From LMUY01 sp965199165 (lineage in GTDB: Bacteria > Pseudomonadota > Alphaproteobacteria > Acetobacterales > Acetobacteraceae), in the NCBI GenBank assembly GCA_965199165.1, contig OZ240681.1:868001-932000 (forward strand): DNA of 64,000 bases, in the 5' to 3' direction. The position numbers and the translations under genes were made by a program. The notes under the pieces are model-generated. The model searched no databases, was not told where the DNA came from, and saw only the letters and a list, made by a program, of their open reading frames with translations. This document shows positions 50,001-58,054 of the stretch, one piece after another (the first letter of the stretch is position 1; each line of letters begins with the position of its first letter).

Positions 50001-50237
50001 GGAGAGGTACTCCAGCCCGTCCAAACCGTTGAGTTGTTGCTGGATGGGACGCACCACGGTGTCTGCCACCGTCTGCGCAGACGCGCCGGGATAGGTCACC
50101 GTGATCGAGATCTGCGGCGCCGCGATGGACGGGTATTGCGCGATGGGCAGCTGGAAGATCTCCACGCCGCCGATCAGCATGAGGATGAGGCCGATCACCC
50201 AGGCGAAGATCGGCCGGTCGATGAAGAAGGCGGACAT
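47091..50237 (-). CDS. RND efflux pump, AcrB/MexB (HAE1) family
   Basis: The 1048-residue inner-membrane pump matches HAE1 transporters. It starts MSAFFIDRPIFAWVIGLILM and has the proton-relay Asp pair in AVGLLVDDAIVVVENVERVM. It has twin sets of membrane spans with periplasmic porter domains (GLDGLEYLSSTTQSSGSMEI, DVARVELGAQIYSP) and the C-terminal repeat VGLAVKNAILIVEFAKEFYE. Such pumps export hydrophobic drugs and other amphiphiles using the proton gradient. It lies between adaptor and outer-membrane genes in the usual order, 9 bp after the adaptor. Confidence 0.97.
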   Translation of the reverse strand: MSAFFIDRPIFAWVIGLILMLIGGVEIFQLPIAQYPSIAAPQISITVTYPGASAQTVADTVVRPIQQQLNGLDGLEYLSSTTQSSGSMEIDATFKQGTDVNIAQVQVQNKLSLAEAVLPTEVTQQGIRVTKATKSFMVVIGFISADGSMSAQDIADYVASNVQDSLSRVSGVGDYTLFGAEYAMRIWLDPAKLYKYALTVGDVTTAISAENIQVSSGEIGGLPASKGQRLDATIIGPTRYETPEQFENILLKVNLNGSQVLLKDVARVELGAQIYSPTAKINHAPAAAIALKLAAGANQLATEAAVRAELAALQPYFPPGLNIVYPLDTEPFITLSITEVVKTLLEAIVLVFVVMYVFLQNFRATLIPTIAVPVVLLGTFGVLAVLGYTINTLTMLAMVLAVGLLVDDAIVVVENVERVMEEDKLSPRDATRKSMTQISGALIGIALVLSAVFLPMAFLGGSTGVIYRQFSVTIVSAMVLSVLVALILTPALCASLLKPKREGHDPRRGPFGWFNRGFDWTNKRYGGGVGRMISGSAWSMLAFVLIVGTMVFFFTRLPTGFLPDEDQALVFGQTTLPPGSTAEQTDAVNERVIEYLLTSEKANVATALSVVGFNFAGQGQNAGFLVISLKPWADRPLASQSGAAVAARVTQHFAGTRDALIFTFQPPAVLELGNASGFDMELVDRGNVGHDKLLAARNQLLGMAARDPRVVAVRPNGIEDASQYNLVIDRTKANAFGVTTADINTFVEGALGSIYVNQFLRGGRVKQVYVQGEDYARMLPDDLGKWYLRNSTGGLVPFSSIATGKWLVGPQNVQNYNGSTSYEILGVPAPGGSTGTAIAAMQEMAAKLPPGIGYEWTGLSYEEVQAGSQTAALFSISGIVILFCLAALYESWAIPIAVLLVAPLGVLGAVLATSVRGLDNDVYFQVGLLTTVGLAVKNAILIVEFAKEFYEQGATLRDAALQAARERLRPILMTSLAFVCGVFPLAIASGAGAAARTAIGTAVVGGMVTATVLAVFFVPVFFVAVLRLFRVKPAVKHDTTAIRVAAEA

Positions 50238-50246
50238 GGCGCGCGC

Positions 50247-51422
50247 CTATTTCCCTTGCCCGGAGGCAGGGCCGGGCGCCGGGTCGGCCTTGGCTTCGGT
50301 GGCATGGACCTCCGCGCCCGGCCGCACCTTCTGCAGTCCATCGACGATGACCTTGTCACCCGGCGCAAGCCCCCCGGTCACGACCCAGGTGTTGCCGATC
50401 GCGCGGCCGGTCTGGATGATCTTCAGCGCCGCCTTGTTGTCCTTGTCGACCACGAGCACCGTCGCGTCGCCATGGGTGTTGTGGGATACGCCGACTTGCG
50501 GCACCAGCAGCGCCTGGTCATCGATGCCCTCCTGCAGCTCCGCCCGGACAAACAGGCCAGGGAGCAGGAGGTGATCGGGATTGGGGAAGATGGCGCGGAC
50601 GACCACCGTGCCGGTCGCCTGGTCCACCGTCACTTCGGAAAACTGCAGCGTACCTGCGAGCGGATAGCTGGACCCGTCTTCCAGGACCAGGGTGACCTTC
50701 ACCTGGTTCGGACCTGACTGCTGGATCTTTCCCGCCGCAAGCTCTTGCCGCAGCCGCAGCAGCGTCGTCGCCGGCTGTGTGACATCCACATAGATCGGAT
50801 CGAGCTGCGTCACCGTCGCCAGCACCGTCGTCTGGCTGGCGGTCACCAAGGCCCCCGGCGTGACCGCCGATCGCCCGATGCGTCCGCTGATCGGCGCGTT
50901 CACCTTGGTGTAGCTCAGGTTGATCTTGGCTTGTTCGATCGCCGCCTGAGCGGTGCCGATCGTCGCAACCGCCTCGCCGGCGGCTGCCACGGCGTCGTCG
51001 TAATCCTGCCGGCTGACCGCCTGGGCGGCCGCGAGCGGCTTGTAGCGGGCGCTCTTGGCTCGTGCGGTCACGAGCGCAGCCTGGTCATAGGCCAATGTGG
51101 CGAGGGCACTGTCGTAGGTCGCCTGGTAGGTTGCCGGGTCGATCTGGTACAGCGGATCGCCCGCCTTCACCTCCGCGCCTTCGACGAAGATACGCCTCAG
51201 GATGAGCCCGTTGACCTGCGGACGGACATCCGCGGTGAGGAAGGCCGTGGTGCGTCCAGGCAACTCGGTGGTGAGCGTGACCGGCTGCGCCCGGAGCGTG
51301 ACGACGCCGACCTCCGCCACCGGTGGCGCCCCCGAGGCAGCCGCAGGCTTCCGGTCGCACCCTGTCAGGGAGACGGCGGCGATCAGCAACAGCGGCACGG
51401 CGGAAGCGAACGATTTGGCCAT
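50247..51422 (-). CDS. RND efflux periplasmic adaptor lipoprotein (AcrA/MexA family)
   Basis: From ATG 51422 the protein has 391 residues with a lipobox (LIAAVSLTGCD, Cys22). It has the adaptor layout: PGRTTAFLTADVRPQVNGLI, LRRIFVEGAEVKAGDPLYQI and DPATYQATYDSALATLAYDQ (hairpin), INLSYTKVNAPISGRIGRSA (lipoyl return strand), then the beta-barrel and membrane-proximal domains. It bridges pump and outer-membrane duct. The longer frame to 51575 has no support. About 258 bp without a clear gene separate it from the tetR gene upstream. Confidence 0.95.
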   Translation of the reverse strand: MAKSFASAVPLLLIAAVSLTGCDRKPAAASGAPPVAEVGVVTLRAQPVTLTTELPGRTTAFLTADVRPQVNGLILRRIFVEGAEVKAGDPLYQIDPATYQATYDSALATLAYDQAALVTARAKSARYKPLAAAQAVSRQDYDDAVAAAGEAVATIGTAQAAIEQAKINLSYTKVNAPISGRIGRSAVTPGALVTASQTTVLATVTQLDPIYVDVTQPATTLLRLRQELAAGKIQQSGPNQVKVTLVLEDGSSYPLAGTLQFSEVTVDQATGTVVVRAIFPNPDHLLLPGLFVRAELQEGIDDQALLVPQVGVSHNTHGDATVLVVDKDNKAALKIIQTGRAIGNTWVVTGGLAPGDKVIVDGLQKVRPGAEVHATEAKADPAPGPASGQGK

Positions 51423-51680
51423 ACGTGTCGTCCATCGGCGTGAGGAGGAAGCAGACTTGACCGAGCGCGGCGGCGGCGAGGCTGGGCAAGAAGTAGGCTC
51501 GTCTCGTGCTTGGTAGATGGACATCCTACAGCGCCTCGGCCGTCGCCATTGCGAGGCGCGCCTGCACCGCGGCAATCCTGCGCCACCCCCATATCGGCTC
51601 AGCCCGGGGCAGCCTGGATCGCCACGCCGCCAAAACGCGGCTCGCGATCACGGGGATGGGAGATGAATGTCCGACCATCA

Positions 51681-52286
51681 TCAGGGCAGGTCGAAGTTTC
51701 GCCCGGCCGCGAAAGCTCTTTCCAGCAGCGACAATTGGGCTGTCACGCGCTGCAAGTGGTCGTCGCGCTGATACTTCAGGATCAGGACCGGATCCCAGGC
51801 GCTGATCATGCAGTCGAACAACGCCGCGATCGCGCCGTCGACGTCGTCGTGCTGCAGCCGCCCTGCGTCGACGGCGTCTCGCAATATGCTTTCCGCAGTG
51901 CGGCGCAGGAAGGCGTGGAACGCCTGCACGAACTTCCAGCGGTTTTCCCGCTCCAGTGCCTGAAGCTGCAGGATGTCCTTCTCGTTCCCGAGCTTGTCGT
52001 GCATGTGCCGCGCCGTGCTCAGGAAGAGCACTGCTATGCGCGCCCAATCACCCGGCGTCTCGGCAAGGGTGGTTGTGATCTCCTGTTGCAGCGTGAGCAG
52101 GTCCCGGGTGCCGACCGCTTCCAAGACGGCGTCGCGGGAGGGATAGAAATTGTAGAGGTTGGGCGGCGACATCCTCAGCTCGCGCGCGATGTCTGCCATG
52201 CTGGTCTTGATCGGGCCGTAGCGCATGAAGAGACGCTTGGCAGCAGCCAAGATCAGCTCACGCGTCTCATCCTTGGTAGCCGCCAT
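51681..52286 (-). CDS. TetR family regulator, probable repressor of the RND operon
   Basis: The 201-residue protein has the TetR HTH at about 8-55 (ELILAAAKRLFMRYGPIKTS, then MADIARELRMSPPNLYNFYP) and a helical ligand domain ending FAAGRNFDLP. It is transcribed in the same direction as the efflux operon and lies 258 bp before its first gene, so it may regulate the adaptor promoter in that gap and its own gene. A perfect 10-bp palindrome lies 18 bp before its start. Confidence 0.88.
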   Translation of the reverse strand: MAATKDETRELILAAAKRLFMRYGPIKTSMADIARELRMSPPNLYNFYPSRDAVLEAVGTRDLLTLQQEITTTLAETPGDWARIAVLFLSTARHMHDKLGNEKDILQLQALERENRWKFVQAFHAFLRRTAESILRDAVDAGRLQHDDVDGAIAALFDCMISAWDPVLILKYQRDDHLQRVTAQLSLLERAFAAGRNFDLP

Positions 52287-52303
52287 GGAAGCCCTACTCC
52301 TGA

Positions 52304-52313
52304 AGCTTAAGCT
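52304..52313. promoter_or_regulatory. Palindrome AGCTTAAGCT upstream of tetR
   Basis: The perfect 10-bp palindrome lies 18 bp before the TetR start, in the 87-bp gap to the amidase gene. It is short, so chance is possible, but its place fits an autoregulatory operator. Confidence 0.3.
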
Positions 52314-52373
52314 AAACCATCAGAATTCAGTGTCAAGGCCAGCGTCCGGTCTGGCCCCACTGCAGCGTTCAGC

Positions 52374-53822
52374 TCAGTCCGCCATCCGCGGCCATATGGA
52401 TGCCAGCCCGCGGAGCTGCTCCAACAGCAGGCACAAGTCCAGGAGACGCTGCTCGGCGTGCCAAGGTGCGACAAGCTGCAAGCCGACGGGCAAGCCCTCC
52501 ACGGTCAGGCCAGCAGGCACCGACACAGCGGGGTGTCCGGTCAAGTTGAACGGGTAGAGGGGCGCCGCCCACTGCGCATACATCTCGGAGGCGATCGACC
52601 CGCCCGCATCGACGCGCGGTGGCGGTGCCGTCATGGTTGGCGTCGCGATGATGTCGAAGCGCTCGAACAGGTGCTGCACCGACCGGAACAGCGCCGTCCG
52701 CCGGTCGCCCGCCCGCTGCAGGTCGGTCGCCGAATAAGCCGCGCCGCGCGCGATGCTGGCCCGCAAGGAGGCGTCCATGCGGTCCGCAGCGGCGGCGGCC
52801 AAGGCTCCCAGCCGGGTCGCGTGCGCCACCGTGGCGATGACGACGTAGGTTGCGAAGACATCGTCGAAGCAGGGGTCGGCGATCACCTCGACGCAAGCGC
52901 CTTGCTGTTCCAACGACACAACCGTGTCCCGCGTCAGCGACAGCACCGCCGGATCGGTGCGGGTGACGCCGACATGCGGCAGCCAGGCGATCCGCAGCCC
53001 CTTCGCACCGGCATCGACCGGCCGGCCGGGCACGCCCGGACGGTCGCCGAACTCGGTGACTGCATAAGGGTCGGCGGCCGATGGCCCGGCCATCACGGAT
53101 GTCAGCAGAGCCAGGTCCGCCGCCGTGCGGGTCATGGGTCCGACGAAGGCATAGCTCGCGAAACCGTCGGGGAACGTCTCGTTCGGGATGCGTCCGAGCG
53201 TCGCCTTCAGCCCCAGCACCCCCGTGCAGGATGCGGGGCACCGGATGGAGCCGCCGCCATCCGTGCCGATGGCAAGCGGCGCGACGCCGGCTGCCAAGGC
53301 GGCGCTGGCGCCGCCGCTGGACCCGCCGGGCGTGTGCATCAGGTTCCACGGGTTGCGCGTGATGCCGAAGGCCGGGCTATCGGTGAGCACCTTATGGGCA
53401 AATTCCGGCAGGTTCGTCTTTCCGAGCATGATCGCGCCGGCTTGCAAGACCCGGGTCGCCACGATCGCCTGGGTCTGCGGCACGAGCGCGGGCGCTGCCA
53501 TCGAGCCGTTGGCCATCGGCACGCCCGCCACCGCCACGTTGTCCTTGATGGTGATGGGAACGCCGTGCAGCGGGCCGAGCCGGGCGCCGGCCATGACATC
53601 CTGCTCCGCCGCCCGTGCTGCCGCCATCGCGGCCTCGACAGTCGACGTCGCGAACAGGTTCAAGCTGGGCGCCACGGCGGCGGCCCGGTCCACCACCGCC
53701 TGCATCACCTCCCTCGGCGAGACCTGCCGCGCTGCGATGGCGGCCGCGAGGTCCGTCGCCGAGCAGAAATGCAGGTCGGCGGCCAGGGCTCCCTTGGTCG
53801 CCCTGCCCCTCGGAACCGTCAC
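52374..53822 (-). CDS. Amidase (amidase-signature family)
   Basis: The 482-residue enzyme has the Ser-cisSer-Lys set: Lys93 in GVPITIKDNVA, the GGSSGG loop (166-171) and nucleophile Ser192 in TDGGGSIRCPAS. The C-terminal part with FNLTGHPAVSVPAGLTVEGL is also typical. It hydrolyses a carboxamide of unknown identity in the cytoplasm. It begins with GTG in a GTGA overlap with the cupin gene. Linked to a cupin, a peptide-type binding protein and a divergent TetR regulator, it suggests uptake and breakdown of an amide or peptide-like compound. Confidence 0.92.
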   Translation of the reverse strand: MTVPRGRATKGALAADLHFCSATDLAAAIAARQVSPREVMQAVVDRAAAVAPSLNLFATSTVEAAMAAARAAEQDVMAGARLGPLHGVPITIKDNVAVAGVPMANGSMAAPALVPQTQAIVATRVLQAGAIMLGKTNLPEFAHKVLTDSPAFGITRNPWNLMHTPGGSSGGASAALAAGVAPLAIGTDGGGSIRCPASCTGVLGLKATLGRIPNETFPDGFASYAFVGPMTRTAADLALLTSVMAGPSAADPYAVTEFGDRPGVPGRPVDAGAKGLRIAWLPHVGVTRTDPAVLSLTRDTVVSLEQQGACVEVIADPCFDDVFATYVVIATVAHATRLGALAAAAADRMDASLRASIARGAAYSATDLQRAGDRRTALFRSVQHLFERFDIIATPTMTAPPPRVDAGGSIASEMYAQWAAPLYPFNLTGHPAVSVPAGLTVEGLPVGLQLVAPWHAEQRLLDLCLLLEQLRGLASIWPRMAD

Positions 53823-54358
53823 CGGGGCGAGGCAGGCGCCGCGATCTTGCCTTGCGCGTCGAACGCGAAGCCCTTCTCGCGCACGGCATCCAGCACGTCG
53901 GTCGTCCAGTCCACGCGGCCGGGGTCGCTGCCGCCCACCACGACAAGCAGCAAAGCCTCGTGGTCGCTCTCGTTGCGGAAGCCGCGCATCACGTGAACGG
54001 GGACGGAGACCGTGTCGTACTGTCCCAGCGTCAAGCTATTCTCGCCCTCGTCGCCCCACTGGACCGACCAAGTCCCGGTCAACGGCATGAACACCTCGAC
54101 CGTGCGGTGGTTGTGCAGGCCGGTTCCCTTCTTTGGCCCGGCCTTGACGATCGACAGGTGGAACCCCTCCACGGCAGTGATCGGCGGCTTGGCTTCTGCA
54201 TCCTCGGCGACGCCGCCGCCGATGACGAAGAATATCTCCCGTTCGAATTGCGGCAAGACGGCGTCGATCAGAGGACGGGTGCTCGACTTGAGGTCCTTGA
54301 AGACGGCAACGCGCTTCTGCATTTCCTCCATGCTGACGGTCCTGGTCGGGATGGACAT
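53819..54358 (-). CDS. Cupin-domain protein
   Basis: The 179-residue protein has a cupin barrel: HLSIVKAGPKKGTGLHNHRT, VEVFMPLTGTWSVQWGDEGE, and VSVPVHVMRGFRNESDHEAL. His in GLHNHRT and Glu in VEVF fit the first metal motif, and the later His in the second motif (VHVMRGF) may complete it. The chemistry is unknown; cupins in such operons may be isomerases, dioxygenases or binding proteins. It lies 39 bp after the binding-protein gene, and the amidase GTG overlaps its stop. Confidence 0.85.
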   Translation of the reverse strand: MSIPTRTVSMEEMQKRVAVFKDLKSSTRPLIDAVLPQFEREIFFVIGGGVAEDAEAKPPITAVEGFHLSIVKAGPKKGTGLHNHRTVEVFMPLTGTWSVQWGDEGENSLTLGQYDTVSVPVHVMRGFRNESDHEALLLVVVGGSDPGRVDWTTDVLDAVREKGFAFDAQGKIAAPASPR

Positions 54359-54397
54359 GGGAGAGGCTCCTGTAGGTTGGTTGCTGGGGGAGGCGCG

Positions 54398-55972
54398 TCA
54401 GCTCTTGGTGATGTTCCAGTAGGCCAGGAAGTACGAATCGAGCACGCCGCCAACGTTGCCGCGGTAAGCGTTGGCGACATCGAACTGGCCCGCTGGGATG
54501 TAGGGCAGGAAGGTCCATAGCTCATCCTGCAGCACGTCGAACGCCGCCTTGCGCGAGGCCTCGTCGGGGGCTGCAAGGAAGGCTTGCCGCAGGGCCTCGC
54601 CCTTCGGATCGCATGGAAATCCCGGCCACCCGCCGGCCTTGCAGCTCAGGTCGAGCGAGACGTTCATCAGCGGGTGGAACCACGAGCTGCCGACGGCATA
54701 GTAGGTGAACAGGTGGTAGCCGCCCGCGCCGATCGGTTTGTCGCGGGCATTGATCCGCTGCAGCATCGTGGCGAAGTCCGTCATCTGCACGTCGACATCC
54801 ACCCCGGCGCGAGTCAGGCTCTGCGCCAGGACCTGCGTCATCGCATTGATCGGGCCGAGTTGCGGCGTCCCCAGAAGCACGATCCGCTCCCCATTGTAGC
54901 CCGCCTCCGCCATCAACCGCTTCGCCCGGGCGACGTCGACCGCACGGTATGGCTCCGACCCGCGTTCGGTGCCGTATTCCGATCCGCACACGCTGTAGGA
55001 GTGGCATCGGCTCCACTGCCCATCGTCGCCGGCGACCGCGGCCATCATCTCGTCCTGGTCGACAAGCAGGGCGAGCGCCTGGCGCGCCCGCACGTCGTCG
55101 AACGGCGGGAGCTGGAAGTTGGGGCGGACGAAGGCGACGTTCGGGAGCGACGCGGTACGCCGGACGGTGATGCCGCGCTTGCGCAGGAACGGCCCCAGAT
55201 CGGGCGCCACGGTGTCCCAGAAGTCGACCTCGCCGGTGACCAGGGCGTTGGCCGCAGTCGTCGGATCCGGCATGATCGTCCATTCTACCCGGTCGACATG
55301 GACCACGCGCGCGCCGGCCAACCCGTCCGGCGGTTCCGCGCGGGACAGGTAGGCGGGGTTGCGCTCGAACACCACGCGGCTGCCGGCCAGGCGTTCGGCC
55401 GCTACATAGCGGAACGGCCCGGACCCGACCGGCTCGGTCAGCGCGACGCCGTCGGCCCGGTTCGCGTCGGCCTCGCGCATGATCGCCGCGATCGGCGCGC
55501 CCGGGCCGGCCAGCATGAACTGGACCAGGCCAAAGGGCTGGTTCAGCACCAGCGAGAACGTCAGCTCGTCCAGCGCCGTCATCGACGCCGTCCTCGCCTT
55601 CAACTGGCTGCCGATCGACGTGCCGTTCATCCAGCGGGCCAGAGAGGCCACGACGTCGCGGGTGGTGACGGCGCTGCCGTCATGGAATTTCAGCCCGGCG
55701 CGCAGCGTGAACGTGTAGGTCAACCGGTCCGCGCTCACCGCTTCCCGGTCGACCATCATGGGCCGCGGTGTCAGCGTCTGGTCGAGTGCATACAGCGTGT
55801 CGAACACCATCTGAGCGTAGACGCGCGAGACGAGATTGGACCCGCGCGTGGGATCGAGTTCGGACACGTCGGCACTCGGCACCACGCGCAGGACGCGGCC
55901 GGCCGGCTGCGCGGACGCTGGCGATATCAGCAGCGCCGCGGAGCCCACGAGCGCACGTCTGGATAGGGTCAA
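54398..55972 (-). CDS. ABC transporter substrate-binding protein, family 5 (peptide type)
   Basis: I start at TTG 55972, where GGGAG lies about six bases upstream and the product opens with a twin-arginine-like leader TLSRRALVGSAALLISPASAQ; the frame to ATG 56023 adds a Cys/His-rich stretch unlike a leader. The 524-residue protein follows family 5 (LRVVPSADVSELDPTRGSNL, FTLRAGLKFHDGSAVTTRDV, RARQALALLVDQDEMM) and is clearly homologous to the binding protein at 2.3-3.9 kb. No permease or ATPase is adjacent. It heads the operon with cupin and amidase genes. Confidence 0.9.
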   Translation of the reverse strand: MTLSRRALVGSAALLISPASAQPAGRVLRVVPSADVSELDPTRGSNLVSRVYAQMVFDTLYALDQTLTPRPMMVDREAVSADRLTYTFTLRAGLKFHDGSAVTTRDVVASLARWMNGTSIGSQLKARTASMTALDELTFSLVLNQPFGLVQFMLAGPGAPIAAIMREADANRADGVALTEPVGSGPFRYVAAERLAGSRVVFERNPAYLSRAEPPDGLAGARVVHVDRVEWTIMPDPTTAANALVTGEVDFWDTVAPDLGPFLRKRGITVRRTASLPNVAFVRPNFQLPPFDDVRARQALALLVDQDEMMAAVAGDDGQWSRCHSYSVCGSEYGTERGSEPYRAVDVARAKRLMAEAGYNGERIVLLGTPQLGPINAMTQVLAQSLTRAGVDVDVQMTDFATMLQRINARDKPIGAGGYHLFTYYAVGSSWFHPLMNVSLDLSCKAGGWPGFPCDPKGEALRQAFLAAPDEASRKAAFDVLQDELWTFLPYIPAGQFDVANAYRGNVGGVLDSYFLAYWNITKS

Positions 55973-56213
55973 CGCAATCTCCCACGCGCAGTGACATCGG
56001 TGCGGCGAAGCGGATGCTGCCACGGCGCTGGACGCTCAGTCAACCATCCGGTTGATTGAATTGCCTCCTGGTGCACCCGTCCTGCCGCCGTGCCCGGGAT
56101 GTCTCGCCGCACCTGACTGAGCTATGGTCGGGGTGCATGACGACCCCGCATGCCAGTGCTGGAGTTCAGAACGTGTTCCTGCCGATGAGTGCCGCGTCCC
56201 TGCCGCAGACTGC

Positions 56214-56966
56214 ATGAGCGCCCGCAAGCCGCGCGGGAACGGCGCCTCGCCCCCCATCTCCTCGACGCGGCGTCCGACCGTGTCGGACGGCACGCGTGAC
56301 CCGGCGCGTACCCGGCGCAACCTGTTGGACGCCGCCTACCGCGAGTTCTCCACCTCCGGATTTCACGGCGCCAGCATCGAGAAGATCTGCCGGCGCGCCG
56401 GCGTCAGCAAGCAAGTGCTCTCCCACCATTTCGGCGCCAAGGCCGAGGTCTACCTGACGGTGCTGGAACGCGCCTACCAGGCGACGCGGGTGAACGACGT
56501 GGACCTGGACACCGATGCGGTGGACCCAGTCCAGGCGATGCTGCGCTTCGTGGGCACCGCGTTCGACAACGTGCGCAACGACCGCGCTTTCGTCAGGCTG
56601 CTCGCAGACGAGAACATCAATGCCGGCCGCAACATCCGCCGCTCCACGACTTTGCGCGACCTCTATGTGCCGCTGATCCAGCGGCTCGGCCGCATCCTGG
56701 CGCGCGGCGAGCAAGCCGGCCTGTTCAGGCCGGGCCTCGATCCCATCCAGCTCTACATTTCGATCAGTGGGCTGTGTTTCTTCTACTTCTCGAACGCTTA
56801 CACGCTCTCGGCGGTCCTCGCGGAGGACTTGCTGACCAAGGAAGCTATCGCGCAGAGACGCGAGCACGTCCTCGCTTTCGCCATGGCTGCAATCCTTCGA
56901 GCTGATCCACCTCTTGGATCGGGAGCGATCGCAGCGGCTTCCTTGCTGGAAGAGCCCTTGCCCTAA
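56214..56966 (+). CDS. TetR family regulator
   Basis: The protein from ATG 56214 has 250 residues. A basic lead (RKPRGNGASPPISSTRRPTV) precedes the HTH: RRNLLDAAYREFSTSGFHGA, then SIEKICRRAGVSKQVLSHHF. The ligand domain contains LLADENINAGRNIRRSTTLR, as in TetR_C-type regulators of amide/peptide or pyrimidine-type catabolism. GTG 56280 is another possible start. It is divergent from the binding protein-cupin-amidase operon across 241 bp and most likely regulates it. No clear palindrome was seen in that gap. Confidence 0.87.
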   Translation: MSARKPRGNGASPPISSTRRPTVSDGTRDPARTRRNLLDAAYREFSTSGFHGASIEKICRRAGVSKQVLSHHFGAKAEVYLTVLERAYQATRVNDVDLDTDAVDPVQAMLRFVGTAFDNVRNDRAFVRLLADENINAGRNIRRSTTLRDLYVPLIQRLGRILARGEQAGLFRPGLDPIQLYISISGLCFFYFSNAYTLSAVLAEDLLTKEAIAQRREHVLAFAMAAILRADPPLGSGAIAAASLLEEPLP

Positions 56967-57109
56967 GTGTCGATCCAAGAAGAGGCGCCACGCAGCGGCA
57001 CGCAAAGTAGGGCGGATTGGTTTCGGACAGGCACGAAGTGTCTAGACGGCAAGTCGCCGTGACGAGGGGAGAGGTACCAGTCAGCCGTTGGCGTCGCCGC
57101 CAACCGGGA

Positions 57110-58054
57110 TCAGATGCGGTTCGGCCAGGGCAGCACCGCCGCGCGCACGTCGACGGCGGAGGGTATGATGTGCAAGCGGGTGAACGTGTCGGCGATGTCC
57201 TGCTGCTGCGCGACGATGCTGTCGTCCATCGGCTGCACGGCATAGACGCCCCGGGGTGCGGCGACGCGCTGCGCCGCCAGCGGCACGCCCGTCACCTCCG
57301 CCATCAGCCCTGCCAGCTCGTCCGGGTGCTGCCGGGCCCAATCCGCCGCCGCGTTGATCGCATCCAGGACGGTCCGGAGTTGGCCCGGCGCGCCCTGCGC
57401 CCAGTCGCGCCGGGCAAGGAAAAAGCTGTTGCTGGGCGCCACCGCGGTGGCCTGCACCAGCACGCGCGTGTCGGCATCCTGTTCGGCCATGGCGAGGAAG
57501 GGGTCCCAGATCGCCCACGCGTCGACCCGCCCGGTGCGGAACGCCGCCAGCGCGTCCGGCGGCTGCAGCAGCACGGAGGTGACGTCGCCCGCCGTCAGCC
57601 CGGCCTTGGCAAGTGCCTTGACCACCACGTTTTGCGCGCTCGACCCGCGGGTGTAGGCGATGCGCCGGCCCTTCAGGTCGGCCAGCCCGGCGACCGGCCG
57701 GTCGGCGCGGGTCACGATCGCCTGGTTTTCTCCGCGCACCGGCTGCCCGCCGACATAGACGAACGACACCCCGGCCGCCTGCGCGAAGATCGGCGGCGTG
57801 TCTCCGGTGGCGGCGAAATCGACCGCACCGGCGTTCATGGCCTCCAGGATCGGCGGCCCGGCAGAGAACTCCACCCACGTCACGCCGACACCAAGCGGGC
57901 CAAGCGCCGCCTCCAACGTGGCCTGGCGCCGCAGGATAACGAGCGAACCGTTCTTCTGGTAGCCGATCCGCAGCGGCTGGGCGGCACGCGCCCTGCCTGC
58001 CAGCACGGACAGGGCCGCGCCTGCGAGTGCGCGCCGACCGATCCCCGCGGTCAA
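57110..58054 (-). CDS. ssuA: Aliphatic sulfonate substrate-binding protein (SsuA-like)
   Basis: The 314-residue protein starts at TTG 58054 inside the SsuD stop (TTGA) and has a leader TAGIGRRALAGAALSVLAGR ending RARAAQ. SsuA-type blocks follow: LRIGYQKNGSLVILRRQATL, VEFSAGPPILEAMNAGAVDF, AATGDTPPIFAQAAG, KGRRIAYTRGSSAQNVVVKA and FRTGRVDAWAIWDPF. It should capture alkanesulfonates in the periplasm. No ssuB or ssuC is adjacent, so it may use a transporter elsewhere, possibly the sulfonate-type operon at 12-15.5 kb. Confidence 0.9.
   Translation of the reverse strand: MTAGIGRRALAGAALSVLAGRARAAQPLRIGYQKNGSLVILRRQATLEAALGPLGVGVTWVEFSAGPPILEAMNAGAVDFAATGDTPPIFAQAAGVSFVYVGGQPVRGENQAIVTRADRPVAGLADLKGRRIAYTRGSSAQNVVVKALAKAGLTAGDVTSVLLQPPDALAAFRTGRVDAWAIWDPFLAMAEQDADTRVLVQATAVAPSNSFFLARRDWAQGAPGQLRTVLDAINAAADWARQHPDELAGLMAEVTGVPLAAQRVAAPRGVYAVQPMDDSIVAQQQDIADTFTRLHIIPSAVDVRAAVLPWPNRI

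Noticed and set aside
45921..50717. 1598-codon plus-strand open frame
   Set aside because: It runs antisense to the RND pump, adaptor and outer-membrane genes, which have unmistakable motifs; the antisense product is low-complexity Arg/Gly/Asp/His.
51423..51680. Possible small gene between tetR and the efflux adaptor
   Set aside because: A minus-strand frame (SRVLAAWRSRLPRAEPIWGW) exists but has no ribosome site, no recognised family and lies where the operon promoter is expected.
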